A DNA stretch of 64,000 nucleotides from Arctopsyche grandis (GCF_051622035.1 NC_135358.1:5843501-5907500), one strand, 5' to 3'. Shown: positions 40,291 through 54,570, numbered from the stretch's first letter. Translations and numbers: made by a program. The notes: generated by a model not told the origin, from the letters alone.

Positions 40291-40662
40291 GGTGCAAGCG
40301 CTCGACAATCACCAGACAGACTGAACGACAGATAAACTGGATGGCAGCTTTAAACGCAATTCTCCTCTTCTCGAATGATAGATTGCACATCAGATGACGA
40401 GTAACGTTTCGATGTTCACAGATGCACATGTTCGATGTTCGGGCGAGTTTAATAAGGCAAGATTCGATTAGTTCCGAATCTTGCCCTATTAAATTCGCCA
40501 GAAAGATCCAATTCAATTTTAATAATTGCATCTGTGCACATCGAAAGGTTACTCGTCATCTGATGTGCAATCTATCACTCGAGAAGACGAGAATTGCGTT
40601 TAAAGCTGCCATCCAGTTTATCTGTCGTTCAGTCTGTCTGTTGATTGTCGAGCGCTTGCACC
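40291..40662. repeat. Long nested inverted repeat (372 bp)
   Basis: The outer arms are 40291-40426 and 40527-40662, 136 bp each, about 96% complementary (five mismatches counted). Inside lies a second hairpin: 40442-40466 against 40475-40499, 23 of 25 pairs, with an 8-nt loop. Open frames on both strands encode near-identical peptides because the arms mirror each other. No target duplication was found, so it may be a foldback/MITE element or a hairpin-RNA source. A transcript would fold into one long double-stranded RNA. Confidence 0.93.
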
Positions 40663-41859
40663 GCACCGAGTAGGTGTACTCTTTTTTAAGTTTTTGAATT
40701 CAATTATCTCCCAAAGCGCTCAACATTTATAATAGAAATTATAAATTTTTTTTTTGCGCCATAAAATTGTAATCAACAATGTATTATTTGTATTATATAT
40801 ACATACAAATATATATGTATGTATATACTATTGTTTATGTGTATGTGTGCTTATGAACTATTTAATTATGGATTAGTGTTCATATGTAGTTGTCCTTACT
40901 AGATTATATGTAAATTAAAGTTGTCCTTATATATTCAATTTTTCTTTTGAATATACATATGTATGTGTATAAGGATTTATTTCACATATGTATGTATATA
41001 AGGATTTATTTATTGCTAAAGTAAATGCCTCAAAATATGATTTCACATTCAAAAGCTTAATAATATGTTTTAAAAGTAAAAAAAACGCGTCTCAAATCTA
41101 AAACGGCGCAATTTTACGTCAATGTTTCCGAAATTTATAAAATTGCGCTCGAGAAATAATTTTGCATTTTTTTATATTCATTCCACACTTAAAATAAAAA
41201 AAATATTTCTACGAGATTTTTTATACAACGCTTGCAATAAAATATTAAAAATCTTTTTTTCGGTACAAACGAGACCGTATAGATATACAATCCGTTTGAA
41301 AAATATTAAATATTAAATCCGTTTGAATAGGACTCGACTCATTCAAAAATACTCTTTTAGTACGCAATTTTATAACCAGTTCACAATTTTACCAAATACA
41401 TTCATATATTTTTATCAATATGTAGCATAATATTGAACATCGCATGTTCTAATTAACGCTCCATATGTACAATGCGATAGTCATTAAAGCGTGTCGATCG
41501 TATTGTGACAATGGCGGTTCGCATTCTTTGTTTAATAATAATTGAAGTGTTGTCCCCTCGAATATGAGGAGCAATTGTGAATAATATACATACATATATG
41601 TATATATGTAGTATATAAAAACATACATACATACACGAATAAACCGACCAAGAGAGAGATACTAATTCAACTTCAATTGATGGGGTCAATGTGTGCGGTA
41701 ATCCTCGTATGCGGGAGAACGCGACTTCTTAATTATCAGACAGTCTCTTCAATTTATTCCAACGATACGTTTAATGTCTACTTATCGTGCTGTACACATG
41801 CTAAAATTATAACATTATAGTTACAATACCAGTATATTGTACAAAGCTTTATTAACGTG

Positions 41860-42165
41860 ATGTATTGTGATGTATGAGTGGAATTTTGATCTTTTCTTTC
41901 CATTTGGGCCTCGCAGGGATGTTTTTTTTTATAATATTTGCGGATGGTTTTATATATTGGGGCTGGCTATAAGTGCAATATATTCCCTACTTTTTATTTT
42001 ATTATTTGATATTTTAACTTCATCTGCTACTATTATAAAGGTTTTTTTTGTCTGTATATACATATATTTTTTTATCTCATCTCTCTGTATTTTTTCGACT
42101 ATTTTGGCGCATTAGGGACCCCTATAATGTCATAATATTCTAAAAATAAACTTAAATAAATAAAT
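41860..42165 (+). mobile_element. 3'-UTR-only copy of the Jockey-like LINE
   Basis: From TGATGTATGAGTGGAAT through CATTTGGGCCTCGCAGGG it follows the 3' UTR of the Jockey-like element at 25370-27212, in the opposite orientation. It ends GCGCATTAGG...TAATGTCATAAT and an A-rich tail (AAAATAAACTTAAATAAATA). This is a severely 5'-truncated insertion with no coding sequence. Confidence 0.75.
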
Positions 42166-43754
42166 GTAAGTACTCGTATATTAGAATGGTCCCCAATTTG
42201 CCAAATTTTTTATATTTCTTAGTTTTCTATCGTATAAAAGTATTATAGTTGTCCCATAGAACATTTTATTGTTAATTCTAAATGTAGACAGAACAAAAAT
42301 ATATCCTGTTTTCAAAATCATATTGATGTAACTGATTAAAATGATGAGATATTGTTATTAAAAACTTGTTTTTATTTCCTGGTGCTGTTTTAGCGAAGCT
42401 TTTAAGTGGTTTTCAGTTAACAAAAATATGAAAATCTACTGTAGATTGTATGTACATATTTATATCCAATAAAGAAATTGTAATTGTAATTAACACACCC
42501 ACAAATTATGTAACTCATCTTTAGAGAGAAGCAGAAAAAATAGAATATCTGAATTGCTTAGCGTTACTCGAGTGGATGAAGCTGGGAAAAAGATTGTAAA
42601 AAAATTGAACTTTTTCAGAAAATTTTGTATTATATGGTCCAAGTTGAGAATGCCGCGAACGGTATAAAAAAGTTGAAAAAATTAGCTTTGAATAGTGGAA
42701 AAACAAACATTTATCTTTAAACAATATATAGAACATGAATACGTATTTTCCCCAATGTTTCTACATTTATTTCTGATACGCTTTCATTTGATGTCATATA
42801 GTACATGTAAAGGTACAAACCCATAACTTATGTAATAAGTAAATATGTCATTTTCCTGGACATATGTACATATATATTTTGATTAGAATCTCAACCGTTC
42901 GTCCCCACAGACGACAGTCGGACGTTAATTAAGCTTAATATGTACACAATTTACCTTAATATGGTAATAATAATACATAAATACTTATGTACCTCTACAT
43001 ATATATCTTTGATATTATTGAGTTGATCCAAAATTAACGGCACCACATTTCGCACAGTATAAAAGCTCGGGCGTGTGATATTCGCGGATAATGGAGTCGT
43101 TCGAGTGAAAATTACTGGTATGGATTCAATGAAAAAGATATTGCGTTATTGGTGGCCGAGCATATGGCACGAACACAGTTGGATAACAAAGAGAGAGAAT
43201 GTTCTGTTGAAATATGAGATGTTGGCTCCGAGGAAAATTCTGCGGGTGGTATTCTTCTCCCACTTGCTTAGATTATGAGACAGATATCAAAAAGGAAAGG
43301 AGCGGAAACAATGACGCTTTTGAAGCTGCAACACGTCTGTGTGAAAAAATTGTGGTGCTTTTGTTGTGTACGTCGCGATGCGAGCTTTTAATATGACCTT
43401 TCTGACTCAAGTACATATTTATAATTAAAATAACGGTAAAGTGTTAGCATTGAAGACTCGTAGTTGACTTGGTTTAACATTTCAAGAAGATCTATATATA
43501 TGTATACATTTCAAGAAGATCTGTATTTGATGATGAGATTTGGATTTTATTGAAAAACTTCATCGACCCCATCGACTGATTCAATCTCATTGAGTTTTTG
43601 ATTTGATTTCAGCAGTTTTAAAGTTACCGAAAAGTATTTTAAATGAACATAATATGTGAAATGGAAACGAATTGCGATGGTTTAATTTAAAATATGCTAC
43701 ATTACATTTACTTGAAAAGGAAATATAATTGCATTTCATTTTCATTAAAATATA

Positions 43755-44640
43755 TTTTTTATTTTATTTTATTTATTTTATTTTATTAATTGAAAAATCA
43801 ACAGACAGGATGTACAGAGATAGGTATAAAAAAAACAAAAAGTAAATAAATAATATATGTAGCATCCGAGTCCAATAATAGATTTTTACAAAAATGAAAA
43901 AGATAAATATAAGGAAAACAAATTAAAAAGTAAAGAATAAAGGCATGACAAAATATGTAGTACATTGCATAATTAAACTATAGTATTAAAATATTTGGAA
44001 AAGGTAATAAGATAGAATATAAGAAGAAATTGAAATTTACAAATATAAAAAACAAATGAAAAAGGTAAATACAAAATTTATTTAATAATAAAGGTAATAC
44101 AAAATTTAAAATTTATTTATATGAGAATGTAGACATGATAATGAATATTATTGAACCACGCTTATCATGCACACTCGTCTTAACAAAATTGCTCCAAAGC
44201 AACAAGTGTGGTATGAAGATTAAGAATTATAAATTATATATACAGGTATACATCCATATATTAACATTAAACACGACAAATATGATCAAATATTGTTTTT
44301 TATTAATTTTAAGAGTGCCCTCTTCTTTTATTTTATCTATTATGTTTTTAATACTTTTTAATTTCTATTTTGCTATGTTTTTTGTCATATATTATATGTC
44401 ATATGATTAACGGTATATTATTATTTTTATTACTATTATCTATTGATATTGTTTTATTTATTGAAAAATGAACAGGCCTCAGATGTAGAAATTCATAAAA
44501 ACAAAGAATAAATATAACAAAATAACATCTGAGCCCAATTATAGATTTTTACAAAATACATAATATATCTAGTACATATGTATGTATATATACATAGACA
44601 AAAAAATGAGAAAGAAAAGAATACAAACTAAAATATAACT
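43755..44640 (-). repeat. Two related LINE 3'-tail fragments (minus strand)
   Basis: A-rich minus-strand tails at about 43755-43800 and 44450-44470 are each followed, reading leftward into the element, by a related block (TTGATTTTTCAATTAATAAA / TTCATTTTTCAATAAATAAA) and by a shared CTATAATTGGGCTCAGATG-like stretch (43860-43895 and 44525-44555). No RT motif is left. Limits are approximate. Confidence 0.45.
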
Positions 44641-45399
44641 AAATAGAATAATAGTTTTCTTTTGTTATTATTGTTTATTTATTTATTTGTATAGGTAAAA
44701 ACTCATTTAAGTAAATCATATAATATAAAACATATAATGTAAATCGTATAATATAAAAATTGATAATAAAAGAAAACAAAATCAATAGAAAAAGTCTTGA
44801 ACAAAAATAATATGCGGTTTATTATATGACATACTTATATGACAAAAAACATAGACATATAAATGAAAAAAAAAATAGTAAAATCATAATATTATATTAT
44901 GGAAAAACAATATTTTGAATGGATCTTATAAACCGACCAAAAGTAGTATGAAATATTTTTATATTATATGATTTATTGAAATCAGTTTTTTCATGTAAAT
45001 AAATTTATTATAATTACATCATATCGTATGAAACTTTACAAATTCATGTAGGTATGTATAATATATGTATGTATTTTGAGCTTTGAAATGAAAGTAATAT
45101 CAAATAAATATCATATTTGAATTGGTAACCGTAAAGCTATTGATTTCACATATTGAAATTCGTACGAGGGGAAAACGACGAGAGCACTTTCCTCTAAATA
45201 GGCCATCTCGAACATTTGAAATGATTTAAAAATAAATATTTACCGATGAAGACATCTCACATTACAGTTACCGAATGGGTGGCGGACTATACTTTGGGAT
45301 TCGCCAGCGTAACGTACTGCAAATGAAACGGGTAAAAATGAAATCCAATCAAAGCTCGATTGCTGGAAGCGCAATTTACAAGAAAAATGGTATGTGTTT

Positions 45400-45430
<31 letters not shown>

Positions 45431-46005
45431 CGGTCGTTTTGGGATGGGGTTTTCGTCGTCGGTTGCAGATGTCGTTCGCGTCAAGATAAGCAGCCATTTA
45501 TGACGTGCTTAACGGGGGTTTATTGCTTCTGTTTCATTTATGGGTTCATTAAGCAGCAGACAGTGGATTGGCGACATTTCGGCAGACGCAACCCAACCCC
45601 TCCGTTAATTTGTTTCGTTCAACTGCTTGCTCTAGTACGTATGTACGTGGTCTCGTCGAGTCAAAGATACAGCATCTTATTCGTTCGCAGTCTGATCACG
45701 ATAAATGCTGTTTAAAGACGTTTGTATCGTGCTCACGAGTCAGATTGGTTAAGCTTATGTACGTACATACGTCTGTCTGGTATAAAGTATGTGAAAGTAA
45801 AATGAATTATTTTTGAAACACGTTTCAATCGAGTAGTCTGGAAGGTGTGAGATAGCAATTTAATTGACTGATGGCAAACGTTGTTGTTTAAGGAATCATT
45901 TTAGATCTTAAACTAATATAAGTTTTATAATCATCGGTTGGACTTTGATTTGTAGTTTGTGTGCGATAATTTTTACATTAACCAGCAGCGTAGATTAATA
46001 GTTAG

Positions 46006-47216
46006 CAGAGCCGGTTAAAAGGTGCAGCAGACTAGGCACGTGCCTAGGGCGCCATAAACAAGGGGCGCTGCAGGGCACCCCAATTTTTCTTTTTTAATTA
46101 TTAAATAGAAAAAAAAGTTTGGCTTTCTTTGAACCATATTCTATATTCAACTTAATTTTTCTACTCGAAGTAACAGTAGTGATTGTATAATATTATAATG
46201 TACGAGGAACGCAGGAGGTTGACTGTCAAATATCAATGACTCACGAATAAAACTTGTAAAACATAAAACTGTCGTTGGTACAAATAGTAATTTGGAATTA
46301 TATTATATATAAAATACCGCTGAAACATGTGTATGTATGTATATATTGTAGATATATATCAGGGATGGATTTGCTTCACCAAATTAAATATCTTAACCCA
46401 TTAATATTCGAAAGAAGAAATGTCACTCCATGAAATTCTTCAATTCATTGTTGAATATAATATATTGTCTTCATTATCGAATTTATTCATACTTATCCGT
46501 ATTTTATTCATTTTTATACATAAAACGTGCGTATTTTGATTACAAATTTTAAATTTATTTTTTTGTTTTTGTCCTAATATATTTTTCTTCAACATAAAAT
46601 TTCAAGAACTTTCATGACATTTATTTATGGAGAGGGGGGGGGAGGGGTGCTGAAACCAATCTGCCTAGGGGCACCATATACCCTTGTATCAGTAAAGGCG
46701 ATTGTACATGTTAGATTGAAATAAAATAAAATATTAAAAAATGTTCAACATTCAATGTACATATTCGTATTTTCATGAGAACATACATATGTACGTATGT
46801 AAGAATTAGAACATTATGTCGTTTTCGTTCTAATGTTTTTTGATAATGATCTTATCGAACTTATTTTAAGAAACCTTGACTTGAAAGGAAATGAAAAAAT
46901 GCGACAGGAGAAAAAAAACAGGTAATTTAAAATAATTATTTTCGTCCCTTTGAACTATTATATAAAACCAATTTATACCGAAACTGAAAGAGTTTTTTCC
47001 ATTGCTGGAAATATTTGTGTCAAATCTAGAAATGGGCTTTCAAATTTTCATTTAAATATTTTAGTACTCTTAAGAAGCAATTTCAAATAAATTTGCATTT
47101 ATAATTTCACTTTTTCCAGTTAAAAGATACAATTTTATTTAGTATCATATTTTTAAATAAATAAATTTTATATATGAATAAAAAATAGATTATGAAGAGA
47201 ATGATCTCCAGCTCTG
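46006..47216 (+). mobile_element. Decayed hAT transposon
   Basis: The left end CAGAGCCGGTTAAAAGG is followed by a GC-rich subterminal stretch (GTGCCTAGGGCGCC). The right end reads CCAGCTCTG, the complement of CAGAGCTGG, giving a 9-bp imperfect terminal inverted repeat. A hAT C-terminal coding remnant lies inside (46977-47090). No matching 8-bp flanks were found, so the boundaries may be off or the duplication has decayed. Confidence 0.5.
46977..47090 (+). pseudogene. hAT transposase C-terminal dimerisation remnant
   Basis: The frame reads TETERVFSIAGNICVKSRNG, then LSNFHLNILVLLRSNFK and a stop. It matches the hATC dimerisation signature (ERxFS.AG...R..L....v..L). Only about 37 codons survive and the catalytic domain is not recognisable upstream. 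Confidence 0.7.
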
Positions 47217-50200
47217 TCCCGTGTCCTGGGAATTGAAATAGTGCAGGAAATTAGATATGTACACACAATATAAAAATTGATATTAATAGAACCACTTTTG
47301 TTCCATTTAAGTACAATGTTGTATAGGAAACATTAAATTTCCCTGCTTAAAATTCTATTATATCAATGAATATAATAATAAAATAAATGCCTACATTTCG
47401 TTTTCTTTTGCATAGTAAGCGTAATATGTACATAGCTGTAAAAAGCGAGTTTAGAAATAAAGCATAATACAAGGTATAATCCCCATTGCGAATACACGCC
47501 GCCTTTGCTCGGAATAAATACGTGTAAATATTTATGTTTGTATTAATTATCTTTAAAATACCTTAAACGTGAAAGGAAATCGCGTAAACGGCCCGTAATT
47601 TCCCGCTCATTATTCACACAAAAATTCAAATTAGAGCGCATTTTTACGTATCAAATGCTAATTTAAAGCGGGCTCGCATTTGAGAGTGTTTCGAAAAGGG
47701 CACGATTGAGCAGGCTAATGAATATCAGCAGTACTTAAGTTTCGCGTTCATAAATTGCGAAAAGGCTTTCATTTTCATAATTAGACCCTCGATAATTAAG
47801 ACATCGGAGAAAACAAGCCTTGAACGAGAGCGAGAAGTGGGAACGGGGACCCGGGGAGGCTGAGGGACAAGCGAGGGGCCAATTTGGCCGATAATGTTTG
47901 TGTAAAGGAGCAACTCGAGAAATTTTAATTGACAATGAGGTATTTAGCGTGAAATTACACGGAGGAATTCGCAAGAGCTTTTACGTCATTTTCGATAAAA
48001 TTTCAACGGCTCGATTCCGAGTTGCGCGACATAGAAAGTCAACAAACGTAAAGCGTTAATCGAAAATCTATCGAGTTTTTTTTCGTACTATTAAATTTTG
48101 TGGGAATTTAGTGGCACACAGTGATAAAAGTTTATACGATGCAGATATACTAGGTTTATTAATATTTTACGATATTTGTAAATTTCAAGTGGAGTTTTAC
48201 GAGTCGTAAATGTCAAATATTGGGCAGTATAAACATAGATCCGACCGTTACGTATGAATTCAACTTGAGTCGAATCGTTCCCAAATTGATTACATTCATG
48301 CAAACATACTTATGTATACACACATGTGTACATATTTTGAAATTATTTAGGTATATATAAAATTATAAATACGCAATATGTATGTATGTACATATGTATG
48401 TATGTACATATGTATGTATATACATACATAGTTTGGAAACAATGGATACTTGGAAGTTTCCAAATTAAGGCTAAAATGTAGTTCTATTTTGTATGGCCAA
48501 TAAAATAGAACCATAGATAAAAAAATGTTGCAATTTATTATTGTATGTTTTTATGTACATATGTATATAGAGACAATTATATACATTTCAATTTTAAGTA
48601 TTATTAATTGCTACATTTATATGTTTGTAATATACAAAAGAGATGTACGCATTAACTTTCAAAGCTTTGTGTGTCAATCTCCATAAAATAATTCAACGTT
48701 ATCACATTTCGATATACATAAGTATTTCTTAAATGTTTAAGTCTTTGAGATATTTTTGTACATAAATACATACATACATATATACATATGTATATAAAAG
48801 TACTCAAATTGTTTAAATCTGAGCTTGTTTAAAGAGAAAATAAATACCTATCTTGCATATATAGTACTTTAAAATCATCGGGAAACTCGGATGAAGTATT
48901 CTAATTAACAATTTTCTCTTTAGAGCTAATTTTCATATATTTAGGTTAATGTTTTATCGATTTATGTGTATTCGTCTTAGCATGTCATACATAATTCCTT
49001 TTCACTATGAGAATATCACAACAGTTCTTAATATCGATGAGCTATGCAGAATCTTTACTTTATATAATATTATACTGTTTATAAGAGTAGTTCAATAAAT
49101 TTCAAGATTTTGGAAATGATATGTATTATATTTATATGAGGTTATATAATGTTTATATAAATTCAGATAATGCATATATTGTTATAATTTATTTTATTTT
49201 ACAATACGGTAAAATTTGCAAAGCGAACTCTAGAAGTCAATGTGAGCATAGTGAGGTTTCTATGTCAGGGATCGCCCTTTAATTGAAATTTATTCACAAA
49301 GAGCTCACCGACAAGGCTTTGGAAACTTATGTGGGTGTTACGTTTTGCTAGAAATCATCCATTCTAGTGTTATATAGTATCTCCTTCTTGCAAATTTATG
49401 TCTGGAAACTTTACAAAATTGACTCCAGTTCGGCTTAATTAACGTATTAATAACTTGGAGAGTTTCGGGAGGAAAATTTTCAATTAAAATTCACGCGCTG
49501 TAGTCTCGTTGAAATTTGAAAAAAATAAAAATGTGCATTTGGGATTGTGTTCGGATAAGCAGTTCCGGAAAAGCTTCGGCGTGATTACAGAGGATCTTTC
49601 GAGTACATAAGCACACAGATCCGGAATGAGACGACGACGTCTTATCAATATTAATTTTTTTCTTCTCGCGAACCTCGACCGACGTTGACTTTTTGTTTAT
49701 CTTTATTCAACATCTCATTTGGCTCTGAATTCATTAATTAACCATTCAAACTTCTCCTCAGCAACTCCCCCTCCTGTTCCACTTGGCAAACTTGAAACAT
49801 CCACGACGAATATTTGCCCTCTGTATTCAGGAAACGTCCTCAGTCTAAATGAGTTGCTTTTATTTAAGGAAAAAATTTATATTTAACATAACAAAATAGG
49901 GACGACAATTTTACACCGATGAATGCATCTTTCTTTATGATTATCGCTATTTTCAAAATATCTTAGGATATCATTTTAAACTTTGCCGCTTTAAGGCAAA
50001 AGTTTCAAAGTGAAGTAGGTACCTGGCAAAGAACTGTTTAATGCCTTTTCGTTTTCCATTCGAAGATTAAAATGGATAACACGAAGATCTTCCAAGCAGT
50101 GCAATGTGCAATCATGAATGTACGAGAAATGTTTCAGAAAGTCCAACTTTTACGATTCTTCTGTCCAAAGCGAGGCTATATATGTACATATTAATGTATT

Positions 50201-50938
50201 GCAGTTCTTATTTTTTTTTATATACATATATAGAAAAAAATCAAAATTTTTGTAAGATAAATTTGATTTTTTTGGTGTGATAAATAACTTTGGGGTACCA
50301 GAGTGATTATTTTATTTAATTTAAAAAGGCTCACTAACAATGTACATACATTACGCAATATATTCTTTACATATTTATGATTCTGGTATATATGTACATC
50401 ACTTATAGGTGTGCACAACATTATTTAAGTATATTACAAATTATTTTTAAATGTTAAACAATTAATCTAGAAGACAGTAGAACAATTAAGACAACAATAA
50501 TAATAATAGTAATAATAATAATTCGATTACAATAATAATAATAATTTATTCCTAAGCATTATAATGGAATCACTAAAAATATCTATATTACATCTTTCAG
50601 AGTTTACTTCATTATAGGTTCTACATAATCTTGCAATAGGTGCATTTAATCCGAGATTAGTATTACAGACAGGGATATGGAAGGTTTTAGTTAAGGGGAA
50701 TCTAGGGTATCTAAAGGGTATGGAAAGCGATATATGATTAAGATGTCAGTATTATCAATTTTGTTATACGGTATATTTATAACGGTATATTTTATTTTTA
50801 TCGGAGATTCAGATTAAAAATATATCTGAAAAATATTAATCCTATACTTTCTAAAATGGATTTAATTAAAATACTATTAAAATTCGTATAAAAATATTTC
50901 CATACATTTGGGAGTCATAGAAAAAAATGTCATAGATT

Positions 50939-50993
50939 AATGTTTCATCTATTCATTTGGTTGCTTAGCAACCAAATGAATAGATGAAACATT
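50939..50993. repeat. Perfect 26-bp palindromic hairpin
   Basis: The left arm 50939-50964 and right arm 50968-50993 are exact reverse complements with a 3-nt TTA loop. The tip is GGTTGCTTAGCAACC. It lies in the putative Beat intron 46 bp before a (TA)n array. No T-run follows that would suggest a terminator. Confidence 0.95.
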
Positions 50994-51034
50994 GGTTTCA
51001 TGTTTTATTCTTAATTTAAAATACCATGGCAATT

Positions 51035-51141
<107 letters not shown>

Positions 51142-53771
51142 TTTAAATACAAATGTATGTATATGTAAAACGAATGCATGTAAATATGTATATTGAAAAT
51201 GACAATATAGATATGTATGTATGTATGTAAGTCAATGTAGAAAAATATAATATAAAAATCAAAATATCGTAATACATCAGAGTTTTATAAACCTTTTTTT
51301 TCATATGTTTGAAATTGCACTCCAGAAAACTGAACTATGTACATATATAACTTAGATGACTTACTAATATTTAAACCAACGTTGAATGTAAACGAGCACG
51401 TATACTTAGTCCAGACCCTACAAAAATAAAATAAAACATGTACAGTTTATAAAAGTATTCTATTACATTATAAGATATAATATAAACGACGATTTTTTAA
51501 CATTCTTACATTTACATTATTGTATTTATGTATATTGGAGGTGTCTATTGGACGGGAAACGAGCCTTGCTTTTTATTTTAAATAAGTTATTTTAGTAAAA
51601 TCTCGATAGGGAAATGGCCAATACCCATTTTAGCACTATCATAATCCAACCAAAAGGTTGAAGCAATACTCGAAACCATCGATAAAATCGCATAAATGTT
51701 TCACCCATGTCGGCAACCTTCATTTCAAGGGTCCAACGCTCCACCGATTCGGCCATTCTACGGCTTTTTTATTTTATTATTACTATACAAGTAAAATTTG
51801 AGTCTATAGTTACTTAGGGGGGTGGTAAGTGGCAACCTCAACGCGAAACAGGTGGTCATTAAATGGTGGTAAGTGTTCTCGGTGAAACTTTTACAACACT
51901 AACGCTCTCCTCTCGCAAAGCTCTCTCAGTGTCGCAATAAATTCCCCAATCCAGAGCCGAGCGTTTAATAATATTCTGAGCCGCAACTTGTTCAACCGTA
52001 GAAACTGTCATATTATAATTTCGCGAAAACTTGACTCTTCCTCAAGACATTAATTAAAGGACGAAGAGTGTCTACCGTCGTATTAAGGCGTGCGTTTTGT
52101 AATAATAATATATTAATTCGAAGAAAACATGCAAAAGCGCTCGCTTTTTCACATTTCCTTATATTATGTTATTATATCTTAGGTGTAGGAAAAAATGTGA
52201 AATATTGTATTCGGGCTTGCGCGGAGAGTGAATAAAAACAAAGGGAGTTTTTATGCTCGTTTTGTTATGGTAATAAAAAAATAAGGGTTATACGTTTCGT
52301 GGAATTTTAATGAACGCAGATTTACAACGGGAATTTATCCTTGGCGAAAAACACTCGGAAAGGGATGTTCTTTTATTATGAAAATGTTGATCATTAGCGG
52401 AATGTTTGCATCCACATATGTACATTTGTATGTACATATATTGGCAGCATTGCGAGTTTTCAATGTTGTTAATTATATCATTGAGTATTCGGAAATTGTA
52501 TGAATTGCTTGAAATTTAAATAAATTTGAATAATTTATTTAAAATAATAAAAGTAAAGACTGGAACGTCAGTTGCTGTGTTTATTTTTGGAATGAGAGCA
52601 GCATCCTGTGTATCTTGCTTTATTTATTTATCATTGTAAATATCATGAATGTCATTTGGAAAATGTGTTTTGGTTTATTTTTGTCGGTACGTGGTTGTTC
52701 AAAGAACTTTATATATTTTTTCAAGTTCGATTGAAACCAAATGCAAATTATAATATAGCATGATTACATCTTCGTATCTGCGTCATTTTTGAAATTATTT
52801 TTCAATAATCTTATTTCCACATTTCATATAATCTATTTAAAGAGAGGCAAATATTATCAATCAAAACAATGATAGAAAAGTGAAATACATACATATATTC
52901 GATTATGTATTTCAATTGGAAATAATAGCAGTTGCTCCTTTGCTTTGAAAGGATTATATACACACCATTATGAGTTTTCGAAGTTAATTTATTTAATATT
53001 TCCGTGAATACCCATTTGTTTAATATGTTAATATATATGATTCATATGCATATTAATAACATGTTTGTATTTTTCTTTTTAGAATACAATTCAACAATTT
53101 AAACGATGTTAAAAATATTCATTCAGATTTGCATTGTGTTAATCATTAGTATTCTATAAAGTTATTCAAAGTACAAATGAGCGAAATTCAGTCAATTAGA
53201 TGCGACATTTCATTATTCATACAATATTCGATTTTCCTCTCAGTATTTAATTACAAAATAGTAAAAGCTTAACAAAAAGTCGCCTTAATTACTCAAGTTT
53301 CCTTCTGGAATATTTCACATTTATTTCAAGGAGAGTATTGTGATTCAAATTTTGTGCTTGAATGTAATAATGCAAAATAAACTTAAAATTTATAATGGCG
53401 ACGACCTTTCTTCACCGTCTATTATATTATAAATTTTATGCCACCCCAAATATATGTATGCATGTATGTATATCTAAATATTTTCATCGCGGTTGGCCAA
53501 CATTTTCATTTGTGCGTTATATTAATAATATACCAACAATATAAAATATAAAGGTCGGTGAGCAAAGTGAAAGAATTTCCCGAGAGGTTTTAATATTCGT
53601 ATTTACGTTAAAAATTTGCGTTTTTAGCGTTCAACGTTTTACATTTAGTATTAAACGCTATTAATAACGTTTCACTCGCCTGCTTCTATTTTTTTTGAAT
53701 TTATAATTGAATATTCTCCTTTTTTGTATAGAAACTTTCAATGTTTACTTATTGATTTTTTATTTATTTAG

Positions 53772-53938
53772 GTTGGAGTAATGCTCACGAGATAGTAGAA
53801 CTGGTTGTACCGGCTATAGCAGATCCCAGAGAAAATGCTATACTCAGCTGTCGATATGACATGGGAAAGGATCATCTCTATTCTGCTAAATGGTTCAAAG
53901 ACGAACAGGAACTATTTCGATATATGCCAGCTCAGAAG
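53772..53938 (+). CDS. Beat-family gene, exon 2 (first half of Ig domain 1)
   Basis: Preceded by TTTATTTAG and followed by GTGAGT. It begins in phase 1 and ends in phase 0. The peptide WSNAHEIVELVVPAIADPRE leads into AILSCRYD (first Ig cysteine), then LYSAKWFKDEQELFRYMPAQ, with the core Ig tryptophan. The pattern of CxYD...LYSxKWxK...xFRYxP is characteristic of the Beaten path family of secreted or membrane-linked Ig proteins. In Drosophila these act in motor-axon guidance and bind Side-family receptors. The subfamily (beat number) was not assigned. Confidence 0.88.
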
Positions 53939-54383
53939 GTGAGTTTAAATTTAGACCTACATATGAACTTTTGTAAATCTATAACGATGTTTCACTCTAT
54001 GCTTTATACGTACTATATGGATTTATGTATGTACATGTGTAGCTTTTGTAAGTTCTGCTAGAATTAAATAGATTCAAGGAACTCTCTTTATATATATACA
54101 TATACATATATATGAAGTATATATATCTAGTAAGATTTAGCTACACAAATGCGGCTAAATTTAAACTATTCCTACAAAGGGGAAAGATTTAGAAAGTAAT
54201 TCTCTTATAAGGATAGTAGTTTCGAGTAATGCATAGCTCTCTTAGGAGTTATAAACTACGTTCTGTTCAAATAATACATTCGAGAAACGCTCGCTACGAT
54301 ATTTTAATGTCAAACTAGTGCATTAACTAGTTCGGTTGAAAATTTAATGTGTTGATTTTATTGAACTCTTTCTTTTTTGACAG

Positions 54384-54570
54384 CCACCAGGTTTGCCGTT
54401 TCCAGTGCATGGAATTAAGTTGGCAGGAACTCCAAAATGTTCACAAGTGGCCTGCGATCTTGAGTTGATGGAACTTCAGCCTAGTTCTGCTGGAGTTTAT
54501 CGTTGCGAAGTGGTAACTGAAGCGCCTACGTTTAGATTAGTCCACAGAAATGCGAGCATGATTGTAGCCG
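54384..54570 (+). CDS. Beat-family gene, exon 3 (second half of Ig domain 1)
   Basis: The acceptor is TTTTTTGACAG and the donor GTGAGA. It enters in phase 0 and leaves in phase 1 after 62 codons plus one base. The peptide starts PPGLPFPVHGIKLAG and has LELMELQPSSAGVYRCEVV, carrying the second cysteine of the Ig disulphide in the canonical SGxYxCEV context, then TEAPTF and NASMIVA. EAPTF at this place is typical of Beat proteins (EAPSF). Asn-Ala-Ser is a possible N-glycosylation site. Intron 2 (53939-54383) is 445 bp. Confidence 0.9.

Noticed and set aside
40217..40673. Two similar small proteins on opposite strands
   Set aside because: Their similarity is explained by the inverted repeat arms; no start context, domain or splice signals.
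43058..43280. TATA box (TATAAAAG) with a following short ORF as a gene start
   Set aside because: The frames are short, resemble no family and lack supporting splice sites; a TATA-like string in AT-rich DNA is expected by chance.
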